A stretch of 64,000 nucleotides of DNA from UBA1309 sp047605645 (GTDB taxonomy: Bacteria > Bacteroidota > Bacteroidia > Bacteroidales > Dysgonomonadaceae): NCBI GenBank assembly GCA_047605645.1, contig JASGFJ010000004.1, positions 106,192 through 170,191 of the forward strand. The letters run 5' to 3'. The translations under genes were made by a program, and so were the position numbers. Of the stretch, positions 41,256 to 50,744 are shown piece by piece. The notes below the pieces were generated by a model. It was not told the origin of the DNA and made no database searches. It saw nothing but the letters and a program-made list of their open reading frames with translations. Position 1 is the stretch's first letter. Every line of letters starts with the position of its first letter.

Positions 41256-43883
41256 ATGGCTAAAAAAGGTATTTTCATCCTGCTCACACTGTGTCTAAGC
41301 GTAGGTATTAAAGCCCAAAGCGCGGCTGACACAACTAAAACCTCCTCAAACGATTCTAATCTTCCGGTTATCACCTACACTTTGACGCCCAAGAAATATG
41401 TTATTGCTGACATCAAAGTAAGTGGCCTGACCAACTCTTCTTATGAAGATTATGTACTAATTAATTTCTCCAGATTATCTGTGGGGGATACCATAGAGGT
41501 ACCAGGCAAAGAGATTACCAATGGTGTCAAACAGTTTCTAAAGCAAGGTTTGTTCGCCGATGTTGCTATTCTGGCATCTAAGATTGAAGGAAATAAAGTC
41601 TGGCTCGAGATACGTCTGAAAGATAATCCGCGTATCACAGATATCAATTATTCCGGCATGAAAAAAAGTGAACGTGAAGATATTGAGAAAAAAATATCAA
41701 TGGTAAAAGGGAATCAGGTCACTCCAAGTATGATTGACAGAGCTCAGACCATTATCAAACAATATTATGATGGGAAAGGATTTAATAAAGCAGAGGTACT
41801 GATTACCCAAACACCGGATCCCGAAAAAGAACATCATATATACCTGAATATCCATGTAGATAAAAAAGAAAAAATAAAAGTAAACAATATCATCATCACC
41901 GGAAATCAGAAAGTATCGGAAACTACTCTTAAAAAGGCGATGAAAAAAACGCGTGATAAATATGATTTGAAATCAAAAATCAGGAACTTTTTACGCTCCA
42001 CCAACTTTATTCCGGCCAATTACGAACAGGATAAAGAGAATCTGATTGCAAAATACAATGAAAAAGGATTCCGTGATGCAAAAATCGTATGGGATACCGT
42101 TTACAACGTATCTCCCAAAAAGGTGAATATCGAAATAAAAGTAGACGAAGGAGAACAATATTTCATCCGCACCATCACATGGGTTGGAAATACAAAATTC
42201 AGCTCCGAAAGCCTGCAAGCGGTACTCGACCTGAAAGCCGGAGACGTTTACAATCAAACAAAATTGAAAAAACGTTTGACCGAAGATGACGATGCTGTCG
42301 GAAATACATTCTATTACAATCAAGGATATATTTTCTATAATGCAGACCCCGTAGAAACAAATGTACAGAACGATTCTGTGGATTTGGAAATCCGGGTAAC
42401 CGAAGGAATTCAGGCAACCATCAATAAAGTATCTATTTCCGGCAACGACCGCGTATATGAAGACGTCGTAAGACGGGAATTAAGAACGAAACCCGGAGCC
42501 TTGTTTAGTCGTGATGATTTGATGCGTTCTCTTCGTGAAGTAGCGCAAATGGGACATTTCGACCCGGAAAGTTTGAAGCCGGATGTAAATCCTGACCCGG
42601 AAGCTGGAACTGTTGATGTCGGATTCCCTCTTGTATCCAAAGCAAATGACCAGGTAGAACTTTCTGCCGGTTGGGGACAAACGGGGGTAATTGGGCGAGT
42701 TAGCTTGAAATTCACGAACTTCTCTATCAAGAATTTATTCAACAGAGGGTCTTACAAAGGAATTATACCACAAGGAGACGGGCAAACCTTATCTTTGAGC
42801 GGACAAACAAATGGTCGTTACTATCAATCCTATTCCATTTCATTTATGGATCCCTGGTTTGGAGGGAAACGTCCCAACATGTTGTCGGTAGGAGCTTATC
42901 TGTCCTATCAAACCGATATGTCAAGCTACTATAATAAATATTACAACAATTACTACAATCAATACAGTAATTATTATAGTAATACTGCGGGAACAACTTC
43001 TTCTGATTACAATACGGACAAACATATCCTGATGTGGGGAGGAAGCGTCTCTTACGGGAAACGTTTGAACTGGCCGGATGACTATTTCACCTTGCAAGGT
43101 GAAGTTGCCTATCAGCTTTATTCAATGAAAAACTGGGATTACTTCCTTGTTAATAACGGAAATTGTAACAATCTGAACTTCGGTATCACTTTAGGACGTA
43201 ACTCAACAGACCAACCGGTATATACCCGTAAAGGTTCGGAATTCTCGCTTGGACTTGAGTTTACTCCACCCTGGTCATGGTTCGATGGGCGTGACTACAA
43301 AACCATGCGCAAGAACGGTAATTATGAAAATGCGAAGAAATACGAATGGATTGAATATCATAAATGGAAGTTTAAAGCAAAAACCTTCCATCCGTTGATG
43401 CCCTCTGTCGTTAAAACTCCTGTGTTGATGACTCGTACAGAATTTGGTGTGGTTGGTTACTATAATCAATACAAGAAATCTCCTTTCGGAACATTCTATA
43501 TGGGAGGTGACGGAATGAGCGGATATTCCAGTACGTATGCTACCGAAACAGTTGGATTGAGAGGGTACGAAAATGGTTCACTCGGAACAAATGCAAGTGC
43601 ATATACCCGTCTGGGATTGGAACTTCGCTATCCGGTTTTGCTGGAACCATCTTCCACTATCTATGTATTATCGTTTGTCGATGCAGGAAATGCATGGACC
43701 TCTGTCAAATCATTTAATCCTTTCGATTTGAAACGTTCTGCCGGAATCGGAGTGCGTATTATGCTTCCGATGATTGGATTGATGGGGATAGACTGGGGAT
43801 ATGGTTTCGATAAAATTAATACAAATGGAACTCTTCAGAGGTCGGGAGGTCGTTTCAATTTTATCATTGGACAAGAATTCTAA
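41256..43883 (+). CDS. bamA: Outer membrane protein assembly factor BamA
   Basis: An essential Omp85 protein of about 875 residues that folds outer-membrane barrels. I chose the ATG at 41256 (MAKKGIFILLTLCLSVGIKA, signal peptide). Five POTRA domains span about 45-440 (YVIADIKVSGLTNSSYEDYV, KVNNIIITGNQKVSETTLKK, YFIRTITWVGNTKFSSESLQ, TINKVSISGNDRVYEDVVRR). A 16-strand barrel follows with the loop-6 motif VGLRGYENGS. A tyrosine- and asparagine-rich loop near residues 555-580 is a probable surface loop. Gene order uppS-bamA-skp-skp is conserved in Bacteroidetes. Confidence 0.97.
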   Translation: MAKKGIFILLTLCLSVGIKAQSAADTTKTSSNDSNLPVITYTLTPKKYVIADIKVSGLTNSSYEDYVLINFSRLSVGDTIEVPGKEITNGVKQFLKQGLFADVAILASKIEGNKVWLEIRLKDNPRITDINYSGMKKSEREDIEKKISMVKGNQVTPSMIDRAQTIIKQYYDGKGFNKAEVLITQTPDPEKEHHIYLNIHVDKKEKIKVNNIIITGNQKVSETTLKKAMKKTRDKYDLKSKIRNFLRSTNFIPANYEQDKENLIAKYNEKGFRDAKIVWDTVYNVSPKKVNIEIKVDEGEQYFIRTITWVGNTKFSSESLQAVLDLKAGDVYNQTKLKKRLTEDDDAVGNTFYYNQGYIFYNADPVETNVQNDSVDLEIRVTEGIQATINKVSISGNDRVYEDVVRRELRTKPGALFSRDDLMRSLREVAQMGHFDPESLKPDVNPDPEAGTVDVGFPLVSKANDQVELSAGWGQTGVIGRVSLKFTNFSIKNLFNRGSYKGIIPQGDGQTLSLSGQTNGRYYQSYSISFMDPWFGGKRPNMLSVGAYLSYQTDMSSYYNKYYNNYYNQYSNYYSNTAGTTSSDYNTDKHILMWGGSVSYGKRLNWPDDYFTLQGEVAYQLYSMKNWDYFLVNNGNCNNLNFGITLGRNSTDQPVYTRKGSEFSLGLEFTPPWSWFDGRDYKTMRKNGNYENAKKYEWIEYHKWKFKAKTFHPLMPSVVKTPVLMTRTEFGVVGYYNQYKKSPFGTFYMGGDGMSGYSSTYATETVGLRGYENGSLGTNASAYTRLGLELRYPVLLEPSSTIYVLSFVDAGNAWTSVKSFNPFDLKRSAGIGVRIMLPMIGLMGIDWGYGFDKINTNGTLQRSGGRFNFIIGQEF

Positions 43884-43984
43884 TTTCAACGATAAAGAGC
43901 AGGTTAACAATTTTTCCAGTTTGTATGATTAAACATTTCAACGATACTTTAATCTAAGACTTACAAACTTTAAATAGAAATTAT

Positions 43985-44500
43985 ATGAAAAAGAGTATTT
44001 TTTTATTCGGATTATTTCTGGCCTTAGCAACTAGCAGCTATGCACAGAAGTTCGCTTTTATCGATATGGAATATATCCTCAAAAATATAAGTTCATACGA
44101 GACTGCAAATCAACAACTGGACTTGACTTCTAAAAAGTGGCAGGCTGAGATTGATCGCAACCAGCAGGAAATACAGAATATGTATAAAACATATCAATCA
44201 GAATCTGTATTTCTATCTGCTGAGCAGAAAACCAGTAGAGAAAATCAGATTGTCGCTAAAGAAAAAGCATTACAAGAGCTAAAAAAGAAATATTTTGGAG
44301 CCGATGGAGAATTGTTTAAAAAGAGACAGGCACTGATCAAACCAATTCAGGATGATATTTACAATGCTGTAAAAGATATTGCTGCATCCCGGGGCATTCA
44401 GGCTGTTATAGACAGAGCTTCTGCTTCGAGTGTAATTTTTGCTTCTCCTCAAATTGATATTAGCAACGAAGTACTTTCTAAGTTAGGATATTCAAAATAA
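43985..44500 (+). CDS. OmpH/Skp family periplasmic chaperone, first copy
   Basis: A 171-residue Skp-like holdase that accompanies outer-membrane proteins across the periplasm. Signal peptide MKKSIFLFGLFLALATSSYA ends at QKFAFIDMEYIL, the family N-terminus. A long coiled coil (about 50-120, KWQAEIDRNQQEIQNMYKTY) forms the tentacle, and the C-terminal strand returns to the trimer core. It lies 101 bp after bamA. The two tandem copies are a known Bacteroidetes arrangement. Confidence 0.93.
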   Translation: MKKSIFLFGLFLALATSSYAQKFAFIDMEYILKNISSYETANQQLDLTSKKWQAEIDRNQQEIQNMYKTYQSESVFLSAEQKTSRENQIVAKEKALQELKKKYFGADGELFKKRQALIKPIQDDIYNAVKDIAASRGIQAVIDRASASSVIFASPQIDISNEVLSKLGYSK

Positions 44501-44556
44501 ATAAATTAATTTTACTCGCGATTTTGAAATTTAAAAACAAAAACAAAATATCTATT

Positions 44557-45057
44557 ATGCTAAAAAAACTTTTTATTTTATTCTTCGCAATTGCTCCTCT
44601 TTGTGCTTTTGCGCAAGAGATGAAGGTCGCTTACATCAACACAAATGAAATCTTTAGTGCAATGCCTGAGTTGAAGGATGTTGAAACGAAGATGACAGCT
44701 AAACAAGAAGAAATTAAAAAAGCTTTGGCTGACATTGAAGCTGAATACAACAAAAAAGTAGAAGAGTTTAAAGCTTCTAAAGTTGAAATAACTCCGGCAC
44801 TGACTACTGACCGTCAAAAACAACTTGAACAACTTCAAGACAGATATCAGGCGTATGCACAAACCAGTGATACTGAGTTTCAACAATTACGTCAAAGCCT
44901 TTTAGCTCCGGTACAACAAAAATTGCAAACTGCAATAAAAGCTGTTGGTGACGAACAAGGATTTACATACATTCTTGAAGTAGGAGCCTTGCCTTATGTG
45001 AGCACGAAAGCTGTAAATGCTGGTCCATTGGTAAAAGCGAAACTGGGAATCAAATAA
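44557..45057 (+). CDS. OmpH/Skp family periplasmic chaperone, second copy
   Basis: A 166-residue paralogue of the preceding gene. Start at MLKKLFILFFAIAPLCAFAQ; the frame extends 11 codons upstream from a TTG without a signal sequence. MKVAYINTNEIFSAMPELKD is followed by a charged coiled coil (about 40-110) rich in lysine, glutamate and glutamine. It lies 56 bp after the first copy and is followed by a terminator, so it ends the porG-to-skp cluster. Confidence 0.93.
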   Translation: MLKKLFILFFAIAPLCAFAQEMKVAYINTNEIFSAMPELKDVETKMTAKQEEIKKALADIEAEYNKKVEEFKASKVEITPALTTDRQKQLEQLQDRYQAYAQTSDTEFQQLRQSLLAPVQQKLQTAIKAVGDEQGFTYILEVGALPYVSTKAVNAGPLVKAKLGIK

Positions 45058-45150
45058 GATTACTGCCCAGTCTTATCCTAAATAACCGTTACAGGTTTGA
45101 TAACTTATATTTTGATTTAGAGGAACTTTTAGTATTCTCTATCTTAAATG

Positions 45151-45202
45151 AAAAAAATGTCCAAGTTTTAATGTCTTTTACATTAGCTTGGACAATTTTT
45201 TT
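45151..45202 (+). terminator. Intrinsic terminator after the second skp gene
   Basis: TGTCCAAG (45158-45165) pairs with CTTGGACA (45187-45194), with an inner TAATG/CATTA extension, and is followed by a run of seven T. It lies about 100 bp after the stop codon. Confidence 0.85.
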
Positions 45203-45675
45203 ATAATGTAGCTCTTTCATCTCTCAGAGAGTGTGATTAAGTTACTTGCTAACCGATATTTGGTTCTATATATTCCTGCAATGCCCATGATCTGGGAATG
45301 GCTCTGCATAAAACAAAATGCTGTTACTCTAATTGACGCCTTTGTGACGTTGATACTGTGTATATTCCTCTGACCGGAGGTCTAGTTTCTTGGATGTCGG
45401 ATGTTTAAAACAATGAGGGTTTTGTTGAATGCAGAACCGCCTTTATCTAAAATAAGTGACTAATTTTCCTTTGTGAAATCCGCAAGTACTTATACGAAAA
45501 ATACATAATTCGGATGTTTTTGCGCTGATGGATCAAATTTTTCAATAGTACATTTGATATTCTGCAGCTTGTTGATGTAAGTTCTCTGTATTGTCGGAAA
45601 ATACAAGAATTAAATTTATTTCTAAAATAAAGTTTATAAATTTGTAAGATTATTGATTAAATCTCAGTATAGTAC
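45203..45675. other. Intergenic stretch before the SusR-like gene
   Basis: No gene, RNA or repeat that I can support. It should contain the promoter of the SusR-like regulator; a confident match to the -33/-7 consensus was not found. Confidence 0.4.
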
Positions 45676-47340
45676 ATGAAAAGATATTTCTGTTGTCTAT
45701 TTTATATTCTTTTCTGCTTAACACACAGTCTCTCGAGTGCAGAGGTATTTCCTTTTCATCAAGACTCAATCAAAAAGGTACTTTTAGAGACCGTTGCGAA
45801 GAAAGAGCAATATGTGAAAGTTCGTCAGGACAGAATAGCAGAGATTAAAAAAATGTGGAATATTCCCGGCATTAACCAATATCAGCGATACAATATTAAT
45901 TATAAATTGTACGATGAATATAAGGTGTTTCTGGCCGACTCTGCGATATTCTACATGAAGAAGAATCTGAATCTCGCTGAAACACTTAAAGATAAATATT
46001 TATGTAATCAATCGACGGTTAAACTGGCTCATCTGTATACCATTGCCGGTATGTATTCCGATGCTTTTCGCTTATTAAGTTCAGTTAAAGGCTCAGAGCT
46101 GCCTCATGACCTGAAAATCGATTATTTTGATGCTTTTAAACAATATTACAATTATTATTCCAATACAAATCCATCTTTTACAAAGGATTATTATGCACGA
46201 AGCCAACAATATCGGGATTCCCTATTAGCCATTCTTCCTCCTGAATCAAATCATTACCGCATTGTTTACGCTGATAAATTGTATGATGCAAAAGAATATA
46301 AGAAGGCAGAAAGCCTACTTCTCAATATGCTGGCGACAACCAAAGAGGATAGCCATGAAAAAGCCGTACTTGCTTTTGCCTTGGGAAATGTGTATAAAAA
46401 GGAGAATGATTTTCAAAAACAATATATCTGTTTTATGATATCTGCGATATGTGACATGAAAAATGCCATTAAAGAGAATGCGTCATTGCGTTCGCTTGCA
46501 ATCTTGATGTATGAGCGTGGAGATATTGATGATGCATTTATGTTTATCCGTTTTTCAATGGATGATGCCATTTTTTGTAATGCCAGGCTGAGGACTTTTG
46601 AAGTGTCGCAGATTTTTCCTATCATAGACAATGCATATCGACATAAGATTGAATCAAAAAATAAACAGCTGTCTTCTTTTCTAATTATTATAAGTTTGTT
46701 GTTGTGCGCACTTGTTTTCGCCATAGTGTATGTGTACAAACAAATGCATCGGATCTCAGCAATCCGGAAAGAATTGTATCGGGCAAATGTGAAGCTGATA
46801 GAGTTGAATGAAGAACTGCAAGATACAAATTTTCACAAACAGGAAGTAAACAATGAACTTATTGAAGCCAACCGTTTAAAAGAAGTATATATCGGACAGT
46901 TCCTCGATTTATGTTCAAATTATATTGATAAACTGAAAATTTACAAAGACAGTCTCAATAGAAAAGCCTCTGAACGAAAACTTGACGATCTGTTTAAAAT
47001 GCTCAAATCTAACGAAATTATAGACAATGAGCTTTCAGAACTATATAAGATATTCGATAAAGTGTTTTTACATTTATATCCCCGATTCGTTGAAGATTTT
47101 AATTCTTTACTTCTTCCTGAAGGCCGGTTTGTCTTGGAAAATCCTCAGGAACTAAACACCGAACTTCGAATCTTTGCGTTGATACGTCTCGGTATTTCCG
47201 ACAGTGGTAAAATTGCAAACTTCTTACATTACTCCGCGAGTACCATCTACAATTATCGCACCCGGATGAGAAACAAAGCTGCTGTGCCACGAGATGATTT
47301 TGAAAACAGAGTCATGAAAATCGGAACTCTTTCCGAGTAG
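45676..47340 (+). CDS. SusR-like membrane transcriptional regulator (DUF6377)
   Basis: A 554-residue regulator of the SusR type, which in Bacteroides senses oligosaccharides in the periplasm and activates the neighbouring sus-like genes. Signal peptide MKRYFCCLFYILFCLTHSLS, then a helical TPR-like periplasmic domain (about 30-330), one membrane helix at about 334-355 (FLIIISLLLCALVFAIVYVY), a coiled coil (LYRANVKLIELNEELQDTNF) and a C-terminal helix-turn-helix (about 500-535, IRLGISDSGKIANFLHYSAS, TIYNYRTRMRNKA). It lies directly upstream of the susC-like gene on the same strand. Family members control alpha-glucan PULs, including the dextran locus of B. thetaiotaomicron, which agrees with the GH66 and GH31 genes downstream. 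Confidence 0.92.
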   Translation: MKRYFCCLFYILFCLTHSLSSAEVFPFHQDSIKKVLLETVAKKEQYVKVRQDRIAEIKKMWNIPGINQYQRYNINYKLYDEYKVFLADSAIFYMKKNLNLAETLKDKYLCNQSTVKLAHLYTIAGMYSDAFRLLSSVKGSELPHDLKIDYFDAFKQYYNYYSNTNPSFTKDYYARSQQYRDSLLAILPPESNHYRIVYADKLYDAKEYKKAESLLLNMLATTKEDSHEKAVLAFALGNVYKKENDFQKQYICFMISAICDMKNAIKENASLRSLAILMYERGDIDDAFMFIRFSMDDAIFCNARLRTFEVSQIFPIIDNAYRHKIESKNKQLSSFLIIISLLLCALVFAIVYVYKQMHRISAIRKELYRANVKLIELNEELQDTNFHKQEVNNELIEANRLKEVYIGQFLDLCSNYIDKLKIYKDSLNRKASERKLDDLFKMLKSNEIIDNELSELYKIFDKVFLHLYPRFVEDFNSLLLPEGRFVLENPQELNTELRIFALIRLGISDSGKIANFLHYSASTIYNYRTRMRNKAAVPRDDFENRVMKIGTLSE

Positions 47341-47732
47341 GTTGCTTCGTTACATTGTTTAAGGAACTCTTTTCTTTTTTACACCCTTCTTCTGCGTGTT
47401 GGCTTATCTTTGTTTTATTTTTCCGTTGGAAGATAAGTTATACATCTATTTGTTATTTTAAGTCAAAAGTATTCCGTTCATTCATTTCTGACGTGAAGTC
47501 AGATTTTCTTTTGTTTTGACCTCTTTTTGGGTTTCTTAAAGAGGAAATAGGATAAATTTAATCATATTATATCTACTTATTTCAACGATTAAATGCGATT
47601 AACATACTGCTTTTTAAATATTTATATTTTTGTGCGTCTACATTTGACCTCCTTCGGTTTTTGATGAAGATTTGCGCGGGATACCTTTGTCTCAGATTGA
47701 AAATAATTTATTTAATCCTAAATCAAAAAAGC
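47341..47732 (+). promoter_or_regulatory. Leader region of the dextran-type PUL
   Basis: A gene-free, AT-rich stretch of about 390 bp before susC. TATTTTTG at 47625-47632 fits the -7 consensus TAnnTTTG, but a convincing -33 element at the right distance is not seen. The activator site of the SusR-like protein is expected here; I cannot define it. Confidence 0.45.
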
Positions 47733-50723
47733 ATGAAGATCAAAAATCTGACTACAAATTTTAGTAAATGTAAATTTCTGTTGTTGCTTTTCTGTTCTTC
47801 TTTGTGCTTAACTCTTTCTGCTCAAAGCAAAAAAACGATACATGGGAGAGTTACCGACACAAAAGGAGAACCTGTAATTGGTGTATCTATTTTAGAAGCG
47901 GGTACAACAAATGGTACGACGACAGATATGGATGGAACTTTTTCCTTTTCTGCCGGAAATGGTTCGACCTTGACATTCTCCAGCCTAGGGTACGAAACTT
48001 TCAGTTTGCAGGTTAACGACAAAACATCGTTTAATGTAGTTCTAAAGGACAATGATAAAATACTTAACGAAGTTGTGGTTGTTGGTTACGGTGTAATGCG
48101 TAAGAAAGATTTGACAGGTTCGCTGGCATCGGTGGGTTCTAAAGCGATGCAGGATAAACCTGTGGCCAATATCGGAGAGGCTCTTCAGGGACGTGCATCC
48201 GGTGTAATGATTACGAATTCAGGAGCTCCCGGTGATAATGTTGCTATTAATATACGGGGACTGGGAACTATAAATGACAGTTCACCATTGTTGGTGATTG
48301 ATGGCGTTCCGACAGATTTAGGATTGAATGCATTGAATCCTAATGACGTCGAGTCTGTTGATGTATTGAAAGATGCTTCGGCAACAGCGATATATGGCTC
48401 CCGGGGAGCAAATGGAGTTATTCTTATCACGACCAAAAAAGGGAAGGAATCCGGTTCTCTTTCTTTCAGCTCAAATTGGGGTGTACAACAAGCGAACTCT
48501 ATTCCCAAAATGATGAATGCAAGACAGTTTGCTTCAATGCATAATGAAATGATGTTCAATGGAGGATTGACTCAACGTCCTGATTTTGCGAATCCCCTTC
48601 TTTGGGAAGGAAATAGTACAGACTGGCTGGATGCTATGCTTCAGACGGGAGTTATGCAAAATTATTCTCTTTCGTATTCCAGAGGAAATGACAAGGTAAG
48701 CAATTATGTTTCCGGAAGTATATTGGATCAGAAAGGAATTGTGATTAACACCAATTATAGGAGATTCACTTTTCAGTTCAACAACCAGACACAGGTTTTA
48801 TCCTGGTTGAAATTCGGAAACAACTTGACCTTGAGTCATGATATCAAGAAAAAAGGGTCATACGATGTACTGAACGCCATGAGAGCTTTGCCTACACAAC
48901 CCATATTGAATGATGACGGAACTTATTCCGGTCCCGGCGATCAGGCTACTTGGTATGGAGATATCCGAAATCCTATCGGATCGGCCAAATTAGAAAAAAA
49001 TGAAACAAGAGGATATAATTTGTTGGGCAACGTATATGCTGAAGCAACTATTTTGAAAAAAGTGGTGGTGAAATCTTTAGGAGGTGTTGATTATAAAGAT
49101 TGGACATCGGAAAGCTTTTCCCCAAAATATAACTGGAAACCTATTGCTGTTCCTGCTTCATCAAGAAGTGAACAATGGAACAGAAGTTTGACCTTACTAT
49201 GGGATAACACGGCAACCTATACGGATGTCTTCAACGAAAAACACAGTATTACAGCGATGATTGGGTCGAGTGCACAGACCAATCAGTATCGTTACATGAA
49301 TGGAAGTATACAATCATTTCTTTCAGATAACTACAATCAGTTAGATAACGGATTGCTTAAGCCCTTAGTCGGCGGTAGCACCAGCGAATGGGCTCTTTTG
49401 TCATTCTTTGGAAGAGCTAATTATTCCTATGATAATAAATATTTATTGACCGCTACTGTTCGTCGTGATGGAACTTCCCGGTTGTCAAAAGAAAATCGCT
49501 GGGGTACATTTCCTTCTTTCTCTGCAGCATGGCGTTTTACAGAAGAACATTTTTATAAGCAAAATGCAATATTCAGTGATGGAAAGTTAAGACTAGGATA
49601 TGGTGAAACAGGAAACCAGGCGCCTTTGGATACGTATGCATACGTGACTCGACTGAAAACATCTCAATATGTATTTAACGGTACAGCCGTATCGACACTT
49701 TATCCTTTGGTGATGCCAAGTCCGAATGTGAAATGGGAAACTGTGAAGCAATGGAATGCCGGACTGGATATTTCATTCTTCCAGCAAAGAATAAATCTAA
49801 CCTTTGATGCTTATATCAAGAATACGAGCAACATGTTAGTTCCGATGATGGTGCCTATTACCACCGGATATTCAGATACATCCACCCCTCAGATCAATGC
49901 GGGTAAAGTTCAGAATAAAGGATGGGAATTGAATGTGTCATCACGCAATCTAACCGGTGCTTTGAAATGGACAACAGACGCCAATGTTTCTTACAACAGA
50001 AACAAAGTGGTCAAACTGGATGGAAATACACCCATCTATTATGGCTACCAGACGCATACAGTAGGTAAACCTATCGGAGCATTTTTTGGCTATGTGACGA
50101 ATGGACTTTTTCAAAACCAGGCAGAGGTTAATAACTATGCCCTTCAAATAGCTGGAGGTACTGCTCCTGGCGATATTAAATTTAAAGATCTTGATAATGA
50201 TGGCGTTATAAATGAACATGACCGCACATTTTTAGGAAATCCTACTCCATCCTGGATTTTTTCAATGAATAACAACTTCACATATAAAAATTTTGATTTT
50301 GAACTGTTTTTTCAGGGTGTTGCCGGAAATGATATTTATAATGCCAACCGTGTATCACTGGAAGGAATGTCAACCGTTGTAAATCAAACAATAAAAGTAC
50401 TCGACAGATGGACCGGAGAAGGAACTAGTAATTCTATACCGAGAGCTGTTTATGCCGACCCGAATAACAACAATAGAAATTCAAACCGTTTTATTGAGGA
50501 CGGCTCATACCTGCGGTTGAAAAATGTAAAATTAGGATATACTATTCCTGAAAGACTGACCAAGAAATTAGCCTTGTCAAATGCACATATTTATTTTTCA
50601 GGACAAAACTTGTTTACTCTGACCAAATATTCCGGATTTGACCCGGAAGTTTCCGGAGGAGTAGATTCAGGGAATTATCCATTGACCCGCACATTCAGTA
50701 TGGGCGTTGACATTAGATTCTAA
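47733..50723 (+). CDS. susC: SusC/RagA family TonB-dependent transporter (dextran-type PUL)
   Basis: An outer-membrane importer of about 996 residues. The ATG at 47733 gives MKIKNLTTNFSKCKFLLLLF and a signal ending LSAQSKK. A carboxypeptidase-regulatory-like domain (GRVTDTKGEPVIGVSILEAG), TonB-box-like LNEVVVVGYGVMRKKDLTGS, the plug with TAIYGSRGANGVILITTKKG and the barrel ending TRTFSMGVDIRF follow. There is no STN domain, as expected where SusR controls expression. The susD gene starts 21 bp later. The substrate is inferred to be isomalto-oligosaccharides because of GH66 and GH31 in the same operon. Confidence 0.96.
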   Translation: MKIKNLTTNFSKCKFLLLLFCSSLCLTLSAQSKKTIHGRVTDTKGEPVIGVSILEAGTTNGTTTDMDGTFSFSAGNGSTLTFSSLGYETFSLQVNDKTSFNVVLKDNDKILNEVVVVGYGVMRKKDLTGSLASVGSKAMQDKPVANIGEALQGRASGVMITNSGAPGDNVAINIRGLGTINDSSPLLVIDGVPTDLGLNALNPNDVESVDVLKDASATAIYGSRGANGVILITTKKGKESGSLSFSSNWGVQQANSIPKMMNARQFASMHNEMMFNGGLTQRPDFANPLLWEGNSTDWLDAMLQTGVMQNYSLSYSRGNDKVSNYVSGSILDQKGIVINTNYRRFTFQFNNQTQVLSWLKFGNNLTLSHDIKKKGSYDVLNAMRALPTQPILNDDGTYSGPGDQATWYGDIRNPIGSAKLEKNETRGYNLLGNVYAEATILKKVVVKSLGGVDYKDWTSESFSPKYNWKPIAVPASSRSEQWNRSLTLLWDNTATYTDVFNEKHSITAMIGSSAQTNQYRYMNGSIQSFLSDNYNQLDNGLLKPLVGGSTSEWALLSFFGRANYSYDNKYLLTATVRRDGTSRLSKENRWGTFPSFSAAWRFTEEHFYKQNAIFSDGKLRLGYGETGNQAPLDTYAYVTRLKTSQYVFNGTAVSTLYPLVMPSPNVKWETVKQWNAGLDISFFQQRINLTFDAYIKNTSNMLVPMMVPITTGYSDTSTPQINAGKVQNKGWELNVSSRNLTGALKWTTDANVSYNRNKVVKLDGNTPIYYGYQTHTVGKPIGAFFGYVTNGLFQNQAEVNNYALQIAGGTAPGDIKFKDLDNDGVINEHDRTFLGNPTPSWIFSMNNNFTYKNFDFELFFQGVAGNDIYNANRVSLEGMSTVVNQTIKVLDRWTGEGTSNSIPRAVYADPNNNNRNSNRFIEDGSYLRLKNVKLGYTIPERLTKKLALSNAHIYFSGQNLFTLTKYSGFDPEVSGGVDSGNYPLTRTFSMGVDIRF

Positions 50724-50744
50724 ATTTATTAAAGCTCAAAAGTT

